64,000 bases of DNA from Paratissierella segnis. Its GTDB lineage: Bacteria; Bacillota; Clostridia; Tissierellales; Tissierellaceae. The position numbers were made by a program, and so were the translations under genes. The notes under the pieces were generated by a model, which was given only the letters and a program-made list of their open reading frames with translations, did no database searches and had not been told where the DNA came from. The stretch lies in assembly GCF_014385195.1 (NCBI RefSeq), contig NZ_JACRTG010000029.1, forward strand, positions 104,095 to 168,094. Reading direction: 5' to 3'. This document shows, in pieces, positions 56,501-64,000 of the stretch (the first letter of the stretch is position 1; every line of letters begins with the position of its first letter).

Positions 56501-56637
56501 CTAACAGCTTCACACTTATTGGGAATAGTTGTTAAGTTGATATTGTAAAGATAGATTGCTGACATAAGTACAATTGCAATAGATATTGTTATGAAGACGA
56601 TGCTTTTGTTATCAAGTTTGCCCTTAAAAGAAGTCAT
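53551..56637 (-). CDS. Hybrid sensor kinase with two kinase modules (7TM-DISM, HisKA, REC, LytS-type)
   Basis: About 1028 residues. TM helix (13-32), an extracytoplasmic jelly-roll DISM domain (35-200), seven TM segments (205-420), HisKA (LARASHELRTPLHVMLNL, His about 448), HATPase (DTGSGIEEENIGQIFDAF, GLGLGLTIVKQLV), a REC domain (ILIVDDE, VVLDFMLPDMSGAEVC), then a second His kinase (SQISPHFLYNTINTIIGL) with its own ATPase (EDDGVGMSQEKQ, LGFRNIVEKL). Both kinases look intact. ATG 56637 follows GGGAGTG; the frame reaches 56652. The ligand is probably a carbohydrate or wall fragment (inference). Confidence 0.88.
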   Translation of the reverse strand: MTSFKGKLDNKSIVFITISIAIVLMSAIYLYNINLTTIPNKCEAVSGTFDLRLWDMEGNIDLDGEWEFYPNVLIDPNEGKFEDYRDIKKYVNVPGAWESYLNEDRSTDGSGTYRLKIILPKEDNYGIKTRTIRVSSHVFINGNDVINMGRPSLDRSSFIPDSKYKIGFIGSDNNELELVIHISSYGYSSGGIIKPIEFGTSQSIIKRDRLDRWFDGLIISVCLVLSFYFFLIYFQRRKETYLIYFSGTSLFMGLYLSTMNEQLLDLFIDYDYLTRIRIQLFSMIMVTICFLFFVYYFFKEYRNEKRMKSVIGLMCINLLLILNNPAQTPSIPQGVVQLLIMTSILISYTYIIYTLTKAILHKAESSGYALIIAATLTTYWLTLALKIFFELDLGYLSVVLLLIMMITVALLMSYKLQLDYQKADSLSKRLVVYDKLKDEFLARASHELRTPLHVMLNLTQSLIEGKKGTLNSKQQEDLYFINKEGKRLTRLVEDLLDASQLNKGEIKLRIRAVESHKIVEEILDEMRLMIPSGKDLKLINEIPNSFPKLKADPDKFTQIIYNLVYNAIKYTDSGEIRVSAYQKEGQAFFEVKDTGSGIEEENIGQIFDAFYQKNGDDNNGGGLGLGLTIVKQLVEVQGGKIDVKSVYGKGSCFSFSLPLSNDESETEIQDDFKYSIKSIEEKVSLKKDLYKNDNKYSILIVDDEVSNQKVMADIILEMGFNIIFADNGNEALQVLKRDKVDLVVLDFMLPDMSGAEVCGRIREKYAISELPILVLTASGRNVDLLDAFEYGANDFLKKPADADELRSRILSLLSMKTSVEEGINKELQYFYSQISPHFLYNTINTIIGLSYKDTEQTRAALNNLSIYFRGKLELYKGKALIPLETELELVKAYLEIEQMRYGDRLNVDYDIDEDINVMIPPLTLQPLIENSIRYGLAKKNHGGNIKISVKSTSMDSVCIEVEDDGVGMSQEKQKELLEGKSQRLGFRNIVEKLKILKGSTISIESNENEGTRITITIPEAKSYESYSS

Positions 56638-56689
56638 CTTTTGCACTCCCATTGAGTTGATATTATCATAATTATATCAAATAAAAGGG

Positions 56690-56779
56690 CAATTCACAAG
56701 TCACAATCGACCCTTGGGTCGTCCTGCCGTGTACCCTTTGTAGTCTAAGGGTGAGCCGGGCAGGATTAACTTAACTATC
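56690..56779. repeat. Repeat-block lead-in to the 130-bp array
   Basis: Contains CAATTCACAAGTCACAATCG, then a segment with GGGTCGTCCTGCC and GAGCCGGGCAGGATTAAC that resembles other repeat cores. The first full 130-bp unit follows. Confidence 0.6.
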
Positions 56780-57430
56780 GAAGGATCTCCGGTTTTATTG
56801 ATATTCTAAATTCTATGGGATTCTTCACTGACGTTCAGAATGACGCGAGCATTGATTATACTGCCTTTATTGACCCGGGATTACTGCTTAAGTCATCCTG
56901 AGCGTAAAGCGAAGGATCTCTATTTTATTGATATTCTAAATTCTATGGGATTCTTCACTGGCGTTCAGAATGACGCGAGCATTGATTATACTGCCTTTAT
57001 TGACCCGGGATTACTGCTTAAGTCATCCTGAGTGTAAAGCGAAGGATCTCTATTTTATTGATATTCTAAATTCTATAGGATTCTTCACTGGCGTTCAGAA
57101 TGACGCAAGCATTGATTATACTGCCTTTATTGACCCGGGATCACTGCTTAAGTCATCCTGAGCGTAAAGCAAAGGATCTCTATTTTATTGATATTCTAAA
57201 TTCTATGGGATTCTTCACTGGCGTTCAGAATGACGCAAGCATTAATTATATTGCCTTTATGGACCCGGGATCACTGCTTAAGTCATCCTGAGCGTAAAGC
57301 GAAGGATCTCTATTTTATTGATATTCTAAATTCTATAGGATTCTTCACTGGCGTTCAGAATGACGCAAGCATTGATTATACTGACTTTATTGACCCGAGA
57401 TTACTGCTGATGTCATCCTGAGCGTAAAGC
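56780..57430. repeat. Five tandem 130-bp units
   Basis: Units begin at 56780, 56911, 57041, 57171 and 57301; the first is 131 bp, the rest 130. Each unit contains AAGGATCT, GGGATTCTTCACTG and CGTTCAGAATGACGC, a CCCGGGA stretch and CATCCTGAGCGTAAAGC. Units differ at a few positions, so they are not recent identical copies. The same motifs occur singly in other blocks. The open frames on the plus strand have no ribosome site. Confidence 0.92.
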
Positions 57431-57541
57431 AAAGGACCTTTACTGTTTTTATAATACATACTAACATGGGATTCCAGCGGGGCGGATAGGGTCATCCACC
57501 CCTACGAATGACACCTTCGGTGTGTCAAATTCACAATGCAT
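57431..57541. repeat. Flank of the 130-bp array with GGCGGAT motif
   Basis: Includes GGGATTCCAGCGGGGCGGAT and GTCATCCACCCCTACGAATG, also present near 30474, and ends near CAAATTCACAATGCAT, a single octamer unit. Confidence 0.6.
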
Positions 57542-57544
57542 ATT

Positions 57545-57575
57545 AAAAGAGGAGAGCAAATTGCTCTCCTCTTTC
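57545..57575 (-). terminator. Terminator of the 5'-nucleotidase gene
   Basis: AAAGAGGAGAGC (57546-57557) pairs perfectly with GCTCTCCTCTTT (57563-57574), loop 5 nt; on the minus strand TTTTAATA follows. It lies 24 bp after the stop codon. Confidence 0.85.
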
Positions 57576-57597
57576 GTCTATCCTTTGTTATCTATAT

Positions 57598-59388
57598 TTA
57601 CGGTACTAGTATTACTTGTCCAGGGAAGATTAGATGCGGATTCTTAAGACTATTGAATTCAGCTAATTTTTCCCAAGTAGTATCAAATGATCTTGCTATC
57701 TTCCAAAGCACGTCTCCTGCTTTTACTACGTATTTTCTAACTTCTGGTACAGGCACTGGTTCCGGTTTTGGTTCAGGAATTGGTTCAGGAGTTGGTTCCG
57801 GTGCCGGAACTGGTTCAGGAGTAGGTACTGGTTCAGGAGCCGGAGCTTCCACTTCAGCAGGAATTGCTACGATTCTTCCTTCTACAGTTGGGGCAACTTC
57901 TCCTAATTCCTTAACATAATCTATCAATACATCTGATAATAAACCGCCTTCAGCTATAAATGTCTTTCCTTCAAACATAGTGTAGTCATCTCCTCCGGCA
58001 GCCATAAAATCATTGGTAACTAATTTATATGTCTTGTCTAGCTCTAAAGGTTTTCCATCGACCAACACTTCTACAATTCTTTCTCCAACTGGTTTCCCAG
58101 CATCAAATCTGTATGTCATACCGCTAACATGTGGGAAATGTCCTGCTTGTTCAGGATATAAATCCACGCCATGTTCTAACGCTTTAGTTAATTCTTCACC
58201 AGTTACCTCAATCACTGCTAAGGTATTGGTAAACGGGAATGATGTGATTATGTTCCCGAAGGTAATATCACCGGCAGGTATAGAAGCCCTGATTCCGCCA
58301 CCGTTTGTGAATGCTATATCTGCTCCGGTCGATTTTCTCATTGCATCAGTAATTAAATTTCCTAAATTTGTTTCACCTGTTCTAGCATTAGCTCTTTCAC
58401 CATCTAAATCTACTTTGGATTTTCCTACTACTTCAGCTAGCTTAGGCGCATTCAATTCTGCTATTTTCCCTATTTCCTCTTCTATCTTCGGATCAGGAAC
58501 GATATCCTTAGCTTCATCGAAACTAATCAATTTTGCTTCTTTATTTAATATCTTACCATCTTCTACTTCGATATTGACAACGCCAATATTATTGGTGTAG
58601 TTACCCGTTTGAACTAATAGTGCATCTCCTATTACTTCGTTTTCTATTTCATGACTATGACCATCAACTATCAAATCTATACCTTTAACATTTTCAGCGA
58701 TTTCTTTAGAAGTGGTCAATGTAGTGCCTTCGTTTCCTAAGTGAACCAGTGCAACAATTACATCTACCTTTTCTTCTTGCAATTTCTTAACTACATCTTT
58801 TGCTATCTCTACCGGTTTTCCAAAATTGATTCCTTCAGTATTGTCCGGATGAGATTTGAATTTTGTTTCTTCAGTAGTTAACCCAAATATTCCGACCTTT
58901 AATCCATTTTCCATTTCTTTAATTGTATATGGCTCAAAATCCGATTTATTGTCTTTGTCCTTCAAAATATTAGCTCCTACGATTGGAAATTTAGCCAAGT
59001 CTTTTAATTCTAATAATCTTTTATATCCATAATTAAAATCGTGATTTCCCGGTACCATTGCATCAAAGCCAACTTCATTCATCAAATCAACCATAGCTTT
59101 ACCTTCGGTTAAATTGACATCTACTACGCCATGGAAGGTATCTCCCGCATTTAAAAGAAGTACATTTGGGTTGTCCTCTTTTAATTCATCAACCTTGGTC
59201 TTTAACCTTCCAAAACCTATTTCTTTTTGCCCTTCATCAAATTTAAGTCTGCCATGTACATCATTTACATGTACAATGGTTAGTTTTTGCGTCTCTGCTG
59301 CAAAAACACTGCTAGGAACTATCATTATACCTAATACTAGTACAAATGATAAAATGACGCTAATAAATCGTTTGTTTCTTAGATTCAT
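57598..59388 (-). CDS. Secreted 5'-nucleotidase/UshA-like enzyme with C-terminal LysM
   Basis: About 596 residues. Signal peptide (VILSFVLVLGIMIVPSSVFA), metallophosphatase domain with VHVNDVHGRL, GNHDFNYG and DGHSHEIE, then a 5'-nucleotidase C domain (FTNGGGIRASIPAGDITFGN, THDYP-like VTNDFMAAGGDDYTMF), a Pro/Glu-rich spacer, and LysM (KYVVKAGDVLWKIARSF ... IFPGQVILVP). The LysM should hold it to peptidoglycan. It likely dephosphorylates extracellular nucleotides. ATG 59388 follows GGGGG at best spacing; an ATG at 59394 is 6 bp earlier. Confidence 0.9.
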   Translation of the reverse strand: MNLRNKRFISVILSFVLVLGIMIVPSSVFAAETQKLTIVHVNDVHGRLKFDEGQKEIGFGRLKTKVDELKEDNPNVLLLNAGDTFHGVVDVNLTEGKAMVDLMNEVGFDAMVPGNHDFNYGYKRLLELKDLAKFPIVGANILKDKDNKSDFEPYTIKEMENGLKVGIFGLTTEETKFKSHPDNTEGINFGKPVEIAKDVVKKLQEEKVDVIVALVHLGNEGTTLTTSKEIAENVKGIDLIVDGHSHEIENEVIGDALLVQTGNYTNNIGVVNIEVEDGKILNKEAKLISFDEAKDIVPDPKIEEEIGKIAELNAPKLAEVVGKSKVDLDGERANARTGETNLGNLITDAMRKSTGADIAFTNGGGIRASIPAGDITFGNIITSFPFTNTLAVIEVTGEELTKALEHGVDLYPEQAGHFPHVSGMTYRFDAGKPVGERIVEVLVDGKPLELDKTYKLVTNDFMAAGGDDYTMFEGKTFIAEGGLLSDVLIDYVKELGEVAPTVEGRIVAIPAEVEAPAPEPVPTPEPVPAPEPTPEPIPEPKPEPVPVPEVRKYVVKAGDVLWKIARSFDTTWEKLAEFNSLKNPHLIFPGQVILVP

Positions 59389-59506
59389 CTTCATTCCCCC
59401 TATATTATTTAATTAATTAACCTATACCCTTATTGTAATATATTTACCTATTTTTTTCCATAGGAAATGATAAATTCAATTCACATAAAAGAATGGTTCC
59501 AAATCT

Positions 59507-60421
59507 CTAATTGCTCTTCCATTCACGATACACTGGTGATGGATATTGACTCTTTACGAAGTCTATTAGATACTTTGCTCCTTTTGTTATTTCAACCTTA
59601 TTATTCCAAGCAAGACAAATTGTAGACTGTACGCTTTCCCCTTCTATTGAAATTACTTTTATCTTGTTTTCATTTATAGATCCCATTTGAGCAACAAAAG
59701 CAATCCCAAAACCCTCTTCAACTAAAGCGGCTACAGTAGAATTATCCATAGCCTCATATGCAATATTTGGATAAAATCCATATCTTGCACATATATCAAT
59801 TATCTCTTGCTTAAATCCAGTTGATTCATCAAAGACAATGATAGGTTCATATCTTAATTCATCTATCTTAATACTCTTATTAGCTGCTAGCCTATGTGAT
59901 TTTGGCAGTAATACATAAATATCCTCAATAAATATGGGATGATAATCTAAAATTGATGTCTCCTTAGCCATAGGTGCAACCCGTCCCAAAACAAAATCTA
60001 CATCCTCATTGATTAATCTCTTTATTATGTAATTATTAGGTCCTTGATGGATTTTTAAAGTTACCTCTGGATGTTTATTCTGAAATGATGAAATTAATGA
60101 TGGTAAAGTACTAGATCCCAATGAAAATGTTGTTGCTAACTCAACTACTAGGTCTTGATTTTCTTTGAACTTAGTGATCTGATTGATTCCGTTTTCCAGA
60201 GAAGATAAGCTTTCCTCCACATATTTTGCAAAAATCAACCCACATTGTGTGATTTCTATTCCACGGCCATCTTTCTTTAAAAGTGAAACTCCTAACTCAT
60301 CTTCAAGATTGCAGATAGCTGTACTAATGGTTGATTGTGAAACATGATGTAATTCTGAAGCTTTTGTAATATGTTTAAGTCTTACTACTGTCATAAAATA
60401 ATAAAGTTGTTGTAAGTTCAT
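59507..60421 (-). CDS. LysR-family regulator
   Basis: 304 residues. N-terminal winged helix (YYFMTVVRLKHITKASELHH, STISTAICNLEDELGVSLL) and a substrate-binding C-terminal domain. It is divergent from the 60599-63878 operon, the usual arrangement for LysR control of an adjacent operon with a metabolite inducer. Inducer unknown. Confidence 0.9.
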   Translation of the reverse strand: MNLQQLYYFMTVVRLKHITKASELHHVSQSTISTAICNLEDELGVSLLKKDGRGIEITQCGLIFAKYVEESLSSLENGINQITKFKENQDLVVELATTFSLGSSTLPSLISSFQNKHPEVTLKIHQGPNNYIIKRLINEDVDFVLGRVAPMAKETSILDYHPIFIEDIYVLLPKSHRLAANKSIKIDELRYEPIIVFDESTGFKQEIIDICARYGFYPNIAYEAMDNSTVAALVEEGFGIAFVAQMGSINENKIKVISIEGESVQSTICLAWNNKVEITKGAKYLIDFVKSQYPSPVYREWKSN

Positions 60422-60537
60422 ATTAGGCCTCCAAATTAATTCATCAAATTTATCAATGTATTAATCAAATATTGCTATTAGACATGTTTTATAAAATATA
60501 ATAACCTTATATTAAACACTATAGTGATAAATATATC

Positions 60538-60549
60538 TATTCTAGAATA
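60538..60549. promoter_or_regulatory. 12-bp palindrome in the LysR-operon divergent region
   Basis: TATTCTAGAATA, perfect, 50 bp before the start of the YjiH-like gene. Candidate regulator site. Confidence 0.35.
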
Positions 60550-60598
60550 ACACACTTTTATTTGAAACTCAATAAGGAGTGGAGGGAGTGGAGGTTAT

Positions 60599-61825
60599 AT
60601 GAAAACAAAAACTATTCAAACAGAGAATAAACAATACAAAAAGATTAAAAATACTATCAACAAAGGTTACAAAAATGCCATAAGTTTGGAAGGTATAATA
60701 TTTTCCCTATTATTTATATCTTTTTTCCTATTATTAGGTCAAAAAATAGGTGGCATTAATTTAATCAATACTTTAATCAATACGACCTATGATTTATTAA
60801 CGAAAACAGTTTTCCGGATTATGGCTATCGCTGTTCTTGCAGGTGCCATTTCCGAATTATTAATGGAATTTGGTGTTGTTTCAATCATTAACCATATCTT
60901 CTCTCCTTTGATAGGACCAATCTATGGACTACCTGGTGCTAGTATAGTAGGTATCTTATCTTCTTATCTTTCGGATAATCCTGCTATTTTAGCATTAGCT
61001 AGTAATAAGCATTTTAAAATGTACTATAAGAAATATCAATTGCCTGCTTTAACCAATATTGGTACATCTTTTGGTATGGGAGCAATAGTTTCTGTATTTA
61101 TTGCTAGTATTAACGGTCCCAATGGTGAAAGTATGATTACTCCAGTAATCATCGGGAACATCGGAGCAATTATTGGAAGTATTGTAAGCACTAGATTGAT
61201 GTTAAGAGAAACTACTAAAATCTACGGTAAAGAGGCAACTATCCAAGATGATTTAGATTTTGATGAAACATATGATATTTTGAAGTACAGAAAAATTAGA
61301 GAAGGTAGTCTTGGCCAAAGAATTATATCTTGTTTAATGGATGGTGGAAATATGGGAGTTTCCATGGGAATTTCCATAATACCAGGAGTACTCATTATCT
61401 GTACCTTTGTAATGCTGCTTACTAATGGCCCTAATTCTCTTGGAGAATATACTGGAGCTGCGTATGAAGGTGTAGGATTAATACCATTCATAGGAGAAAA
61501 ATTGGAATTCATATTAAAACCACTATTTGGTTTTTCTAGTTCACAGGCAATTGCAGTACCTCTTACTGCACTTGGAGCTGCTGGCGCTGCTATTGGATTA
61601 ATACCTTCAATGGTAAGTTCAGGACTTGCAACAGGTAATGATGTTGCAGTGTTTACTGCAATTTGTATGTGCTGGAGTGGATATTTAAGTACACATACTG
61701 CAATGATGAAAAGTTTAGGTTTTCAAGAGTTGACAGGAAAGGCAATCAAATCACACACGATAGGCGGATTTGCTGCTGGCATCAGTACAAATTTGATCTA
61801 TAAATTATTTATGACTTTAATTTAA
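60599..61825 (+). CDS. YjiH-like nucleoside-recognition (Gate domain) membrane protein
   Basis: 408 residues, about nine hydrophobic segments, with the SYLSDNPAILALASNKHF and VSTRLMLRE regions and two hydrophobic Gate-type halves. Members are annotated YjiH or nucleoside-recognition proteins; transport function is not firmly known. It starts an operon with an aminopeptidase (17 bp downstream) and a hydrolase and is divergent from LysR. Ribosome site GGAGGTTAT. Confidence 0.78.
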   Translation: MKTKTIQTENKQYKKIKNTINKGYKNAISLEGIIFSLLFISFFLLLGQKIGGINLINTLINTTYDLLTKTVFRIMAIAVLAGAISELLMEFGVVSIINHIFSPLIGPIYGLPGASIVGILSSYLSDNPAILALASNKHFKMYYKKYQLPALTNIGTSFGMGAIVSVFIASINGPNGESMITPVIIGNIGAIIGSIVSTRLMLRETTKIYGKEATIQDDLDFDETYDILKYRKIREGSLGQRIISCLMDGGNMGVSMGISIIPGVLIICTFVMLLTNGPNSLGEYTGAAYEGVGLIPFIGEKLEFILKPLFGFSSSQAIAVPLTALGAAGAAIGLIPSMVSSGLATGNDVAVFTAICMCWSGYLSTHTAMMKSLGFQELTGKAIKSHTIGGFAAGISTNLIYKLFMTLI

Positions 61826-61841
61826 GAAAGGAAGGGTTTTA

Positions 61842-62906
61842 ATGGATTTAAATATTGGAACTGAAACTAGAAACGAGTATATGAATTTAGAACTTCAAAA
61901 GGGTGCATATACTTTAGCAAAAGAGATAATGTTGATTAAACCTGGAGAAAACGTAGTCATATCTGGAGATACAGCCTCTGATAAAAGGGTTATTGATGCA
62001 GTTGCTGGGGCAGTTTATTCAATAGGCGGTATTCCAACCATTATAAACTATGCAACAGCACCAACAGTAGGACTACAACCTCCAGCACCAATTGCTGCAG
62101 CTGTTGCAAAAGCCGATGTATGGATAGAATTTACCTACTCCTATATCATGCATTCAAAGGCTTTTAGAGATGCAATGGACTTTGGAACTAGATATATCTG
62201 TTTGACAGGTATGGATGTGGAAATGCTAGTCAATACCATTTCTAGAATAGATTATGCTACTATGATTGAACTTGGAGAATACATGAAAAGCGTCTTAGAA
62301 CAAACAGATGAAATAATAATTAAATGCCCTAATGGAACAAACCTAGTTGCACACAACCGAGGAAGAAAAATTAGACATTCAGGTCAGATTGCAACTAAAA
62401 AAGGATATCCTGTAATGCTAGGTGGACAAATAAGTTGGTGCCCTGTTGAAAGTACCATTAACGGAACATTAGTATTTGATGGAGCAATTTTTCCTCCGCT
62501 AGAACTAGGAAAATTAAATAATCCTATAACTCTACACTTAGAAAAAGGAAAAATTGTAAAAGTAGAGGGTGGAGCTGAAGCCAAGATATTTGAAAACTGG
62601 CTGCATGGTTTCAATGATGATAATATGTTTAGACTTGCTCACTATTCCCTTGGATTTAATCCTGGAGTAACTAAAGTAACAGGAAGAATAGTTGAAGATG
62701 AAAGAGTATTTGGTTGTATGGAATTTGGAATAGGTAGCCAAGGTGCTGCTATTATGGGTGAATTCTGGACTGCAGCATCTCATACAGATGGTATAGTTCT
62801 AAAACCTACAATGATCTTTGATGGAAAAGTATTTGAAGAAGAAGGCATTTATTTAGACGAAAAAGCAAGAGAACTATGTAAAAAATTAGGTGTACAGGGA
62901 TATTAA
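61842..62906 (+). CDS. M29-like aminopeptidase family protein
   Basis: 354 residues. It begins with NLELQKGAYTLAKEIMLIKP, with VVISGDTASDKRVIDAVAG, IEFTYSYIMHSKAFRDAM, and a metal-type region near SLGFNPGVTKVTGRIVEDERVFGCMEFGIGS and AASHTDGIVLKP. It fits the M29-related family that includes aminopeptidases and 2,5-dihydroxypyridine dioxygenases; which activity applies is unclear. Ribosome site GGAAGGG. Middle gene of the operon. Confidence 0.72.
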   Translation: MDLNIGTETRNEYMNLELQKGAYTLAKEIMLIKPGENVVISGDTASDKRVIDAVAGAVYSIGGIPTIINYATAPTVGLQPPAPIAAAVAKADVWIEFTYSYIMHSKAFRDAMDFGTRYICLTGMDVEMLVNTISRIDYATMIELGEYMKSVLEQTDEIIIKCPNGTNLVAHNRGRKIRHSGQIATKKGYPVMLGGQISWCPVESTINGTLVFDGAIFPPLELGKLNNPITLHLEKGKIVKVEGGAEAKIFENWLHGFNDDNMFRLAHYSLGFNPGVTKVTGRIVEDERVFGCMEFGIGSQGAAIMGEFWTAASHTDGIVLKPTMIFDGKVFEEEGIYLDEKARELCKKLGVQGY

Positions 62907-63110
62907 TCATATACAGAGAATTACAAAGATAGCATCTTAATGAAAGCGCAACAAAAACATTTTAGGTTCTGCTTAATAGATAAGATTATTGTTGTTAAAT
63001 TGAATGAATTAGACTATAAATTATTTTGAATAATTATTATAAAACTAAGCAGATTAGATATTTAATGTAAACTATTTTTTTATAATATATAAATTTGGAG
63101 GTGAGAGTTA

Positions 63111-63878
63111 GTGTTAAATATTGGTTTGGTACAGTTAGATGTAAAAGAGGGTGATATTGAATGGAATAAAATAAAAATAGAAAACTATGTCAAAAATAAA
63201 ACTAGTAAGGGCTTAGATTTGTTATGCTTTCCAGAGTTGTGTATAAGTGGCTATGATTTTGAAGTAGCAAGAAATTCACTGGATGAGCTAGACTTTTTTT
63301 CAAAAATAAGTAAAAAATATAATCAAGCTATTTTAGCTGGTGTAAGTAAAAAAGAAAACGGAGACTACTTTGATACATTATGTATTTGGGATGAGGAAGG
63401 GATAGTTCTAGGTGAATATAAAAAAATACATCTTTGGGGAGAAGAGAGAAAGTTTTTCACTGCAGGTAAGGATGTAGTTATGGTAAATTTTAAAGGATGG
63501 AAAGTAGGTTTATTAATATGTGCAGACTATGGATTTGCAGAATTATCAAGGGAATTAACTCTTAAAGGTGCAGAAGTAATATTTAATTCAAGTGCTTGGG
63601 ATGTAAATGCAGGTGAACTATTTAGATTATGTGCAAAAATTAGAGCTGTAGAAAACCAAAATTATTCAGTGGCATTAAATAGAGGAAGTTCCATTAATAA
63701 ATATTGCGGAAGTACAGGAGTATATGGTCCAGATGGTGTAGTTGTTAAAGAAATTAGACATAAAGGTGAAGATTATTTGGAAGTTACATTAAGGAAAGGG
63801 GAAATAGAAAGTTATAGAAAAGTATTACCTTGGTTAGAAATGAGAAGGCCTGATGTATATACAAAATTTAAAAATTAA
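63111..63878 (+). CDS. Carbon-nitrogen hydrolase (nitrilase superfamily)
   Basis: 255 residues with the Glu-Lys-Cys triad: FPELCISGYDF (Glu), EYKKIHLWGEERKFF (Lys) and LLICADYGFAELSREL (Cys). The family cleaves amides or nitriles. GTG start 63111 follows GGAGGTG. 204 bp separate it from the aminopeptidase gene, with no clear promoter or terminator seen in the gap, so it may or may not share the transcript. Confidence 0.88.
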   Translation: MLNIGLVQLDVKEGDIEWNKIKIENYVKNKTSKGLDLLCFPELCISGYDFEVARNSLDELDFFSKISKKYNQAILAGVSKKENGDYFDTLCIWDEEGIVLGEYKKIHLWGEERKFFTAGKDVVMVNFKGWKVGLLICADYGFAELSRELTLKGAEVIFNSSAWDVNAGELFRLCAKIRAVENQNYSVALNRGSSINKYCGSTGVYGPDGVVVKEIRHKGEDYLEVTLRKGEIESYRKVLPWLEMRRPDVYTKFKN

Positions 63879-63882
63879 ATTG

Positions 63883-64000
63883 GCTCTGTAAACTAAATAT
63901 GAAAAAATAGTACAATATCTTCATAGAATTGCTTTAAGTTTCTTTGGATTGCTTTAAATTTCGCTTTCCATATGATAAAGCTTCGTCTATGAAATCATCA
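63883..64000. other. Possible insertion-sequence end at the window edge
   Basis: TTGGCTCTGTAAACTAAA begins just after the hydrolase gene and resembles IS terminal repeats of the GGCTCTGT type. The minus-strand frame from the edge reads DDFIDEALSYGKRNLKQSKE before a stop, which could be the end of a transposase. Too short to be sure. Confidence 0.25.

Noticed and set aside
56840..57421. Four 63-residue plus-strand ORFs spaced 130 bp apart, all similar
   Set aside because: They are shadows of the tandem 130-bp repeat; no ribosome sites, overlap each other, and codons look unselected.
57536..57919. 127-residue plus-strand ORF rich in Gly/Ser
   Set aside because: Antisense of the Pro/Glu linker and LysM of the 5'-nucleotidase; composition comes from the linker repeats.
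62907..63110. Promoter or terminator in the 204-bp gap before the hydrolase gene
   Set aside because: AT-rich with no hairpin and T-run or well-spaced -35/-10 pair that stands out.
1..64000. tRNA, rRNA, riboswitch or T-box elements
   Set aside because: No cloverleaf, conserved rRNA motif or T-box core was found by eye; this is a visual check only.

Overview
This 64 kb window is AT-rich. It carries genes typical of an anaerobic, amino-acid- and peptide-using low-GC Gram-positive of the Clostridia/Tissierellia type. Evidence for this includes GGAGG-type ribosome sites with frequent TTG/GTG starts, lipobox lipoproteins, an LPXTG wall-anchored adhesin, a Firmicute-type LexA box, tryptophanase, a Thermoanaerobacter/C. 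beijerinckii-type secondary alcohol dehydrogenase, a trehalose PTS, and Opp and Liv uptake systems. No rRNA, tRNA or CRISPR array was found. Genus assignment is inference.

Layout. 0-3.1 kb: mglB-mglA-mglC sugar ABC operon (minus), with a promoter that contains a LacI-type operator and an internal terminator. 3.1-7.1 kb: isoaspartyl peptidase, lysA behind an orphan RelB/DinJ antitoxin, and Ku. 7.1-16.9 kb: a compact ten-gene operon, ggt - DUF6305-like lipoprotein - DctM-like permease - 47-aa membrane protein - M14-type hydrolase - pgsB - pgsC - pgsW - histidine kinase - response regulator. I read it as a self-contained poly-gamma-glutamate (PGA) system joining synthesis, extracellular processing, possible uptake, and signalling. 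17-22 kb: tnaA, a PPC-domain gene, a secondary ADH and an AraC regulator. 22-26 kb: trehalose operon treP-treA-treR with paired operators. 26.2-27.2 kb: a sigma factor and a divergent 42-aa ORF around a perfect LexA box. 27.5-30.1 kb: aldo/keto reductase and a MurJ-type flippase. 30.9-36.6 kb: oppABCDF (plus). 36.6-41 kb: second MurJ, a small SLH-like protein, a GGDEF-EAL protein. 41.3-46.3 kb: liv branched-chain amino acid operon whose binding-protein gene livK has a -1 frameshift. 46.4-47.3 kb: a RAYT-like transposase-family protein. 47.4-56.6 kb: a 1.6-kDa-scale (1621-residue) collagen-adhesin-like surface protein downstream of a two-component system made of a dual-kinase hybrid sensor and a BTAD-type response regulator. 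57.6-59.4 kb: secreted 5'-nucleotidase with a LysM domain. 59.5-63.9 kb: LysR regulator divergent from a YjiH-like transporter, an M29-like aminopeptidase and a nitrilase-family hydrolase.

Non-coding structure is unusually rich. Tandem octamers (TTCACAAT and its complement) occur at more than ten intergenic sites, often beside a shared core carrying GGATCCTTC / CTCAGGATGAC / AGTGAAGAATCCCAT motifs. At least two such blocks (30.1-30.7 kb and 44.7-45.1 kb) have octamer arrays in inverted orientation at their two ends, like non-autonomous mobile elements. A block of five 130-bp tandem units lies at 56.8-57.4 kb.

All family assignments come from reading the protein sequence; no searches were run.
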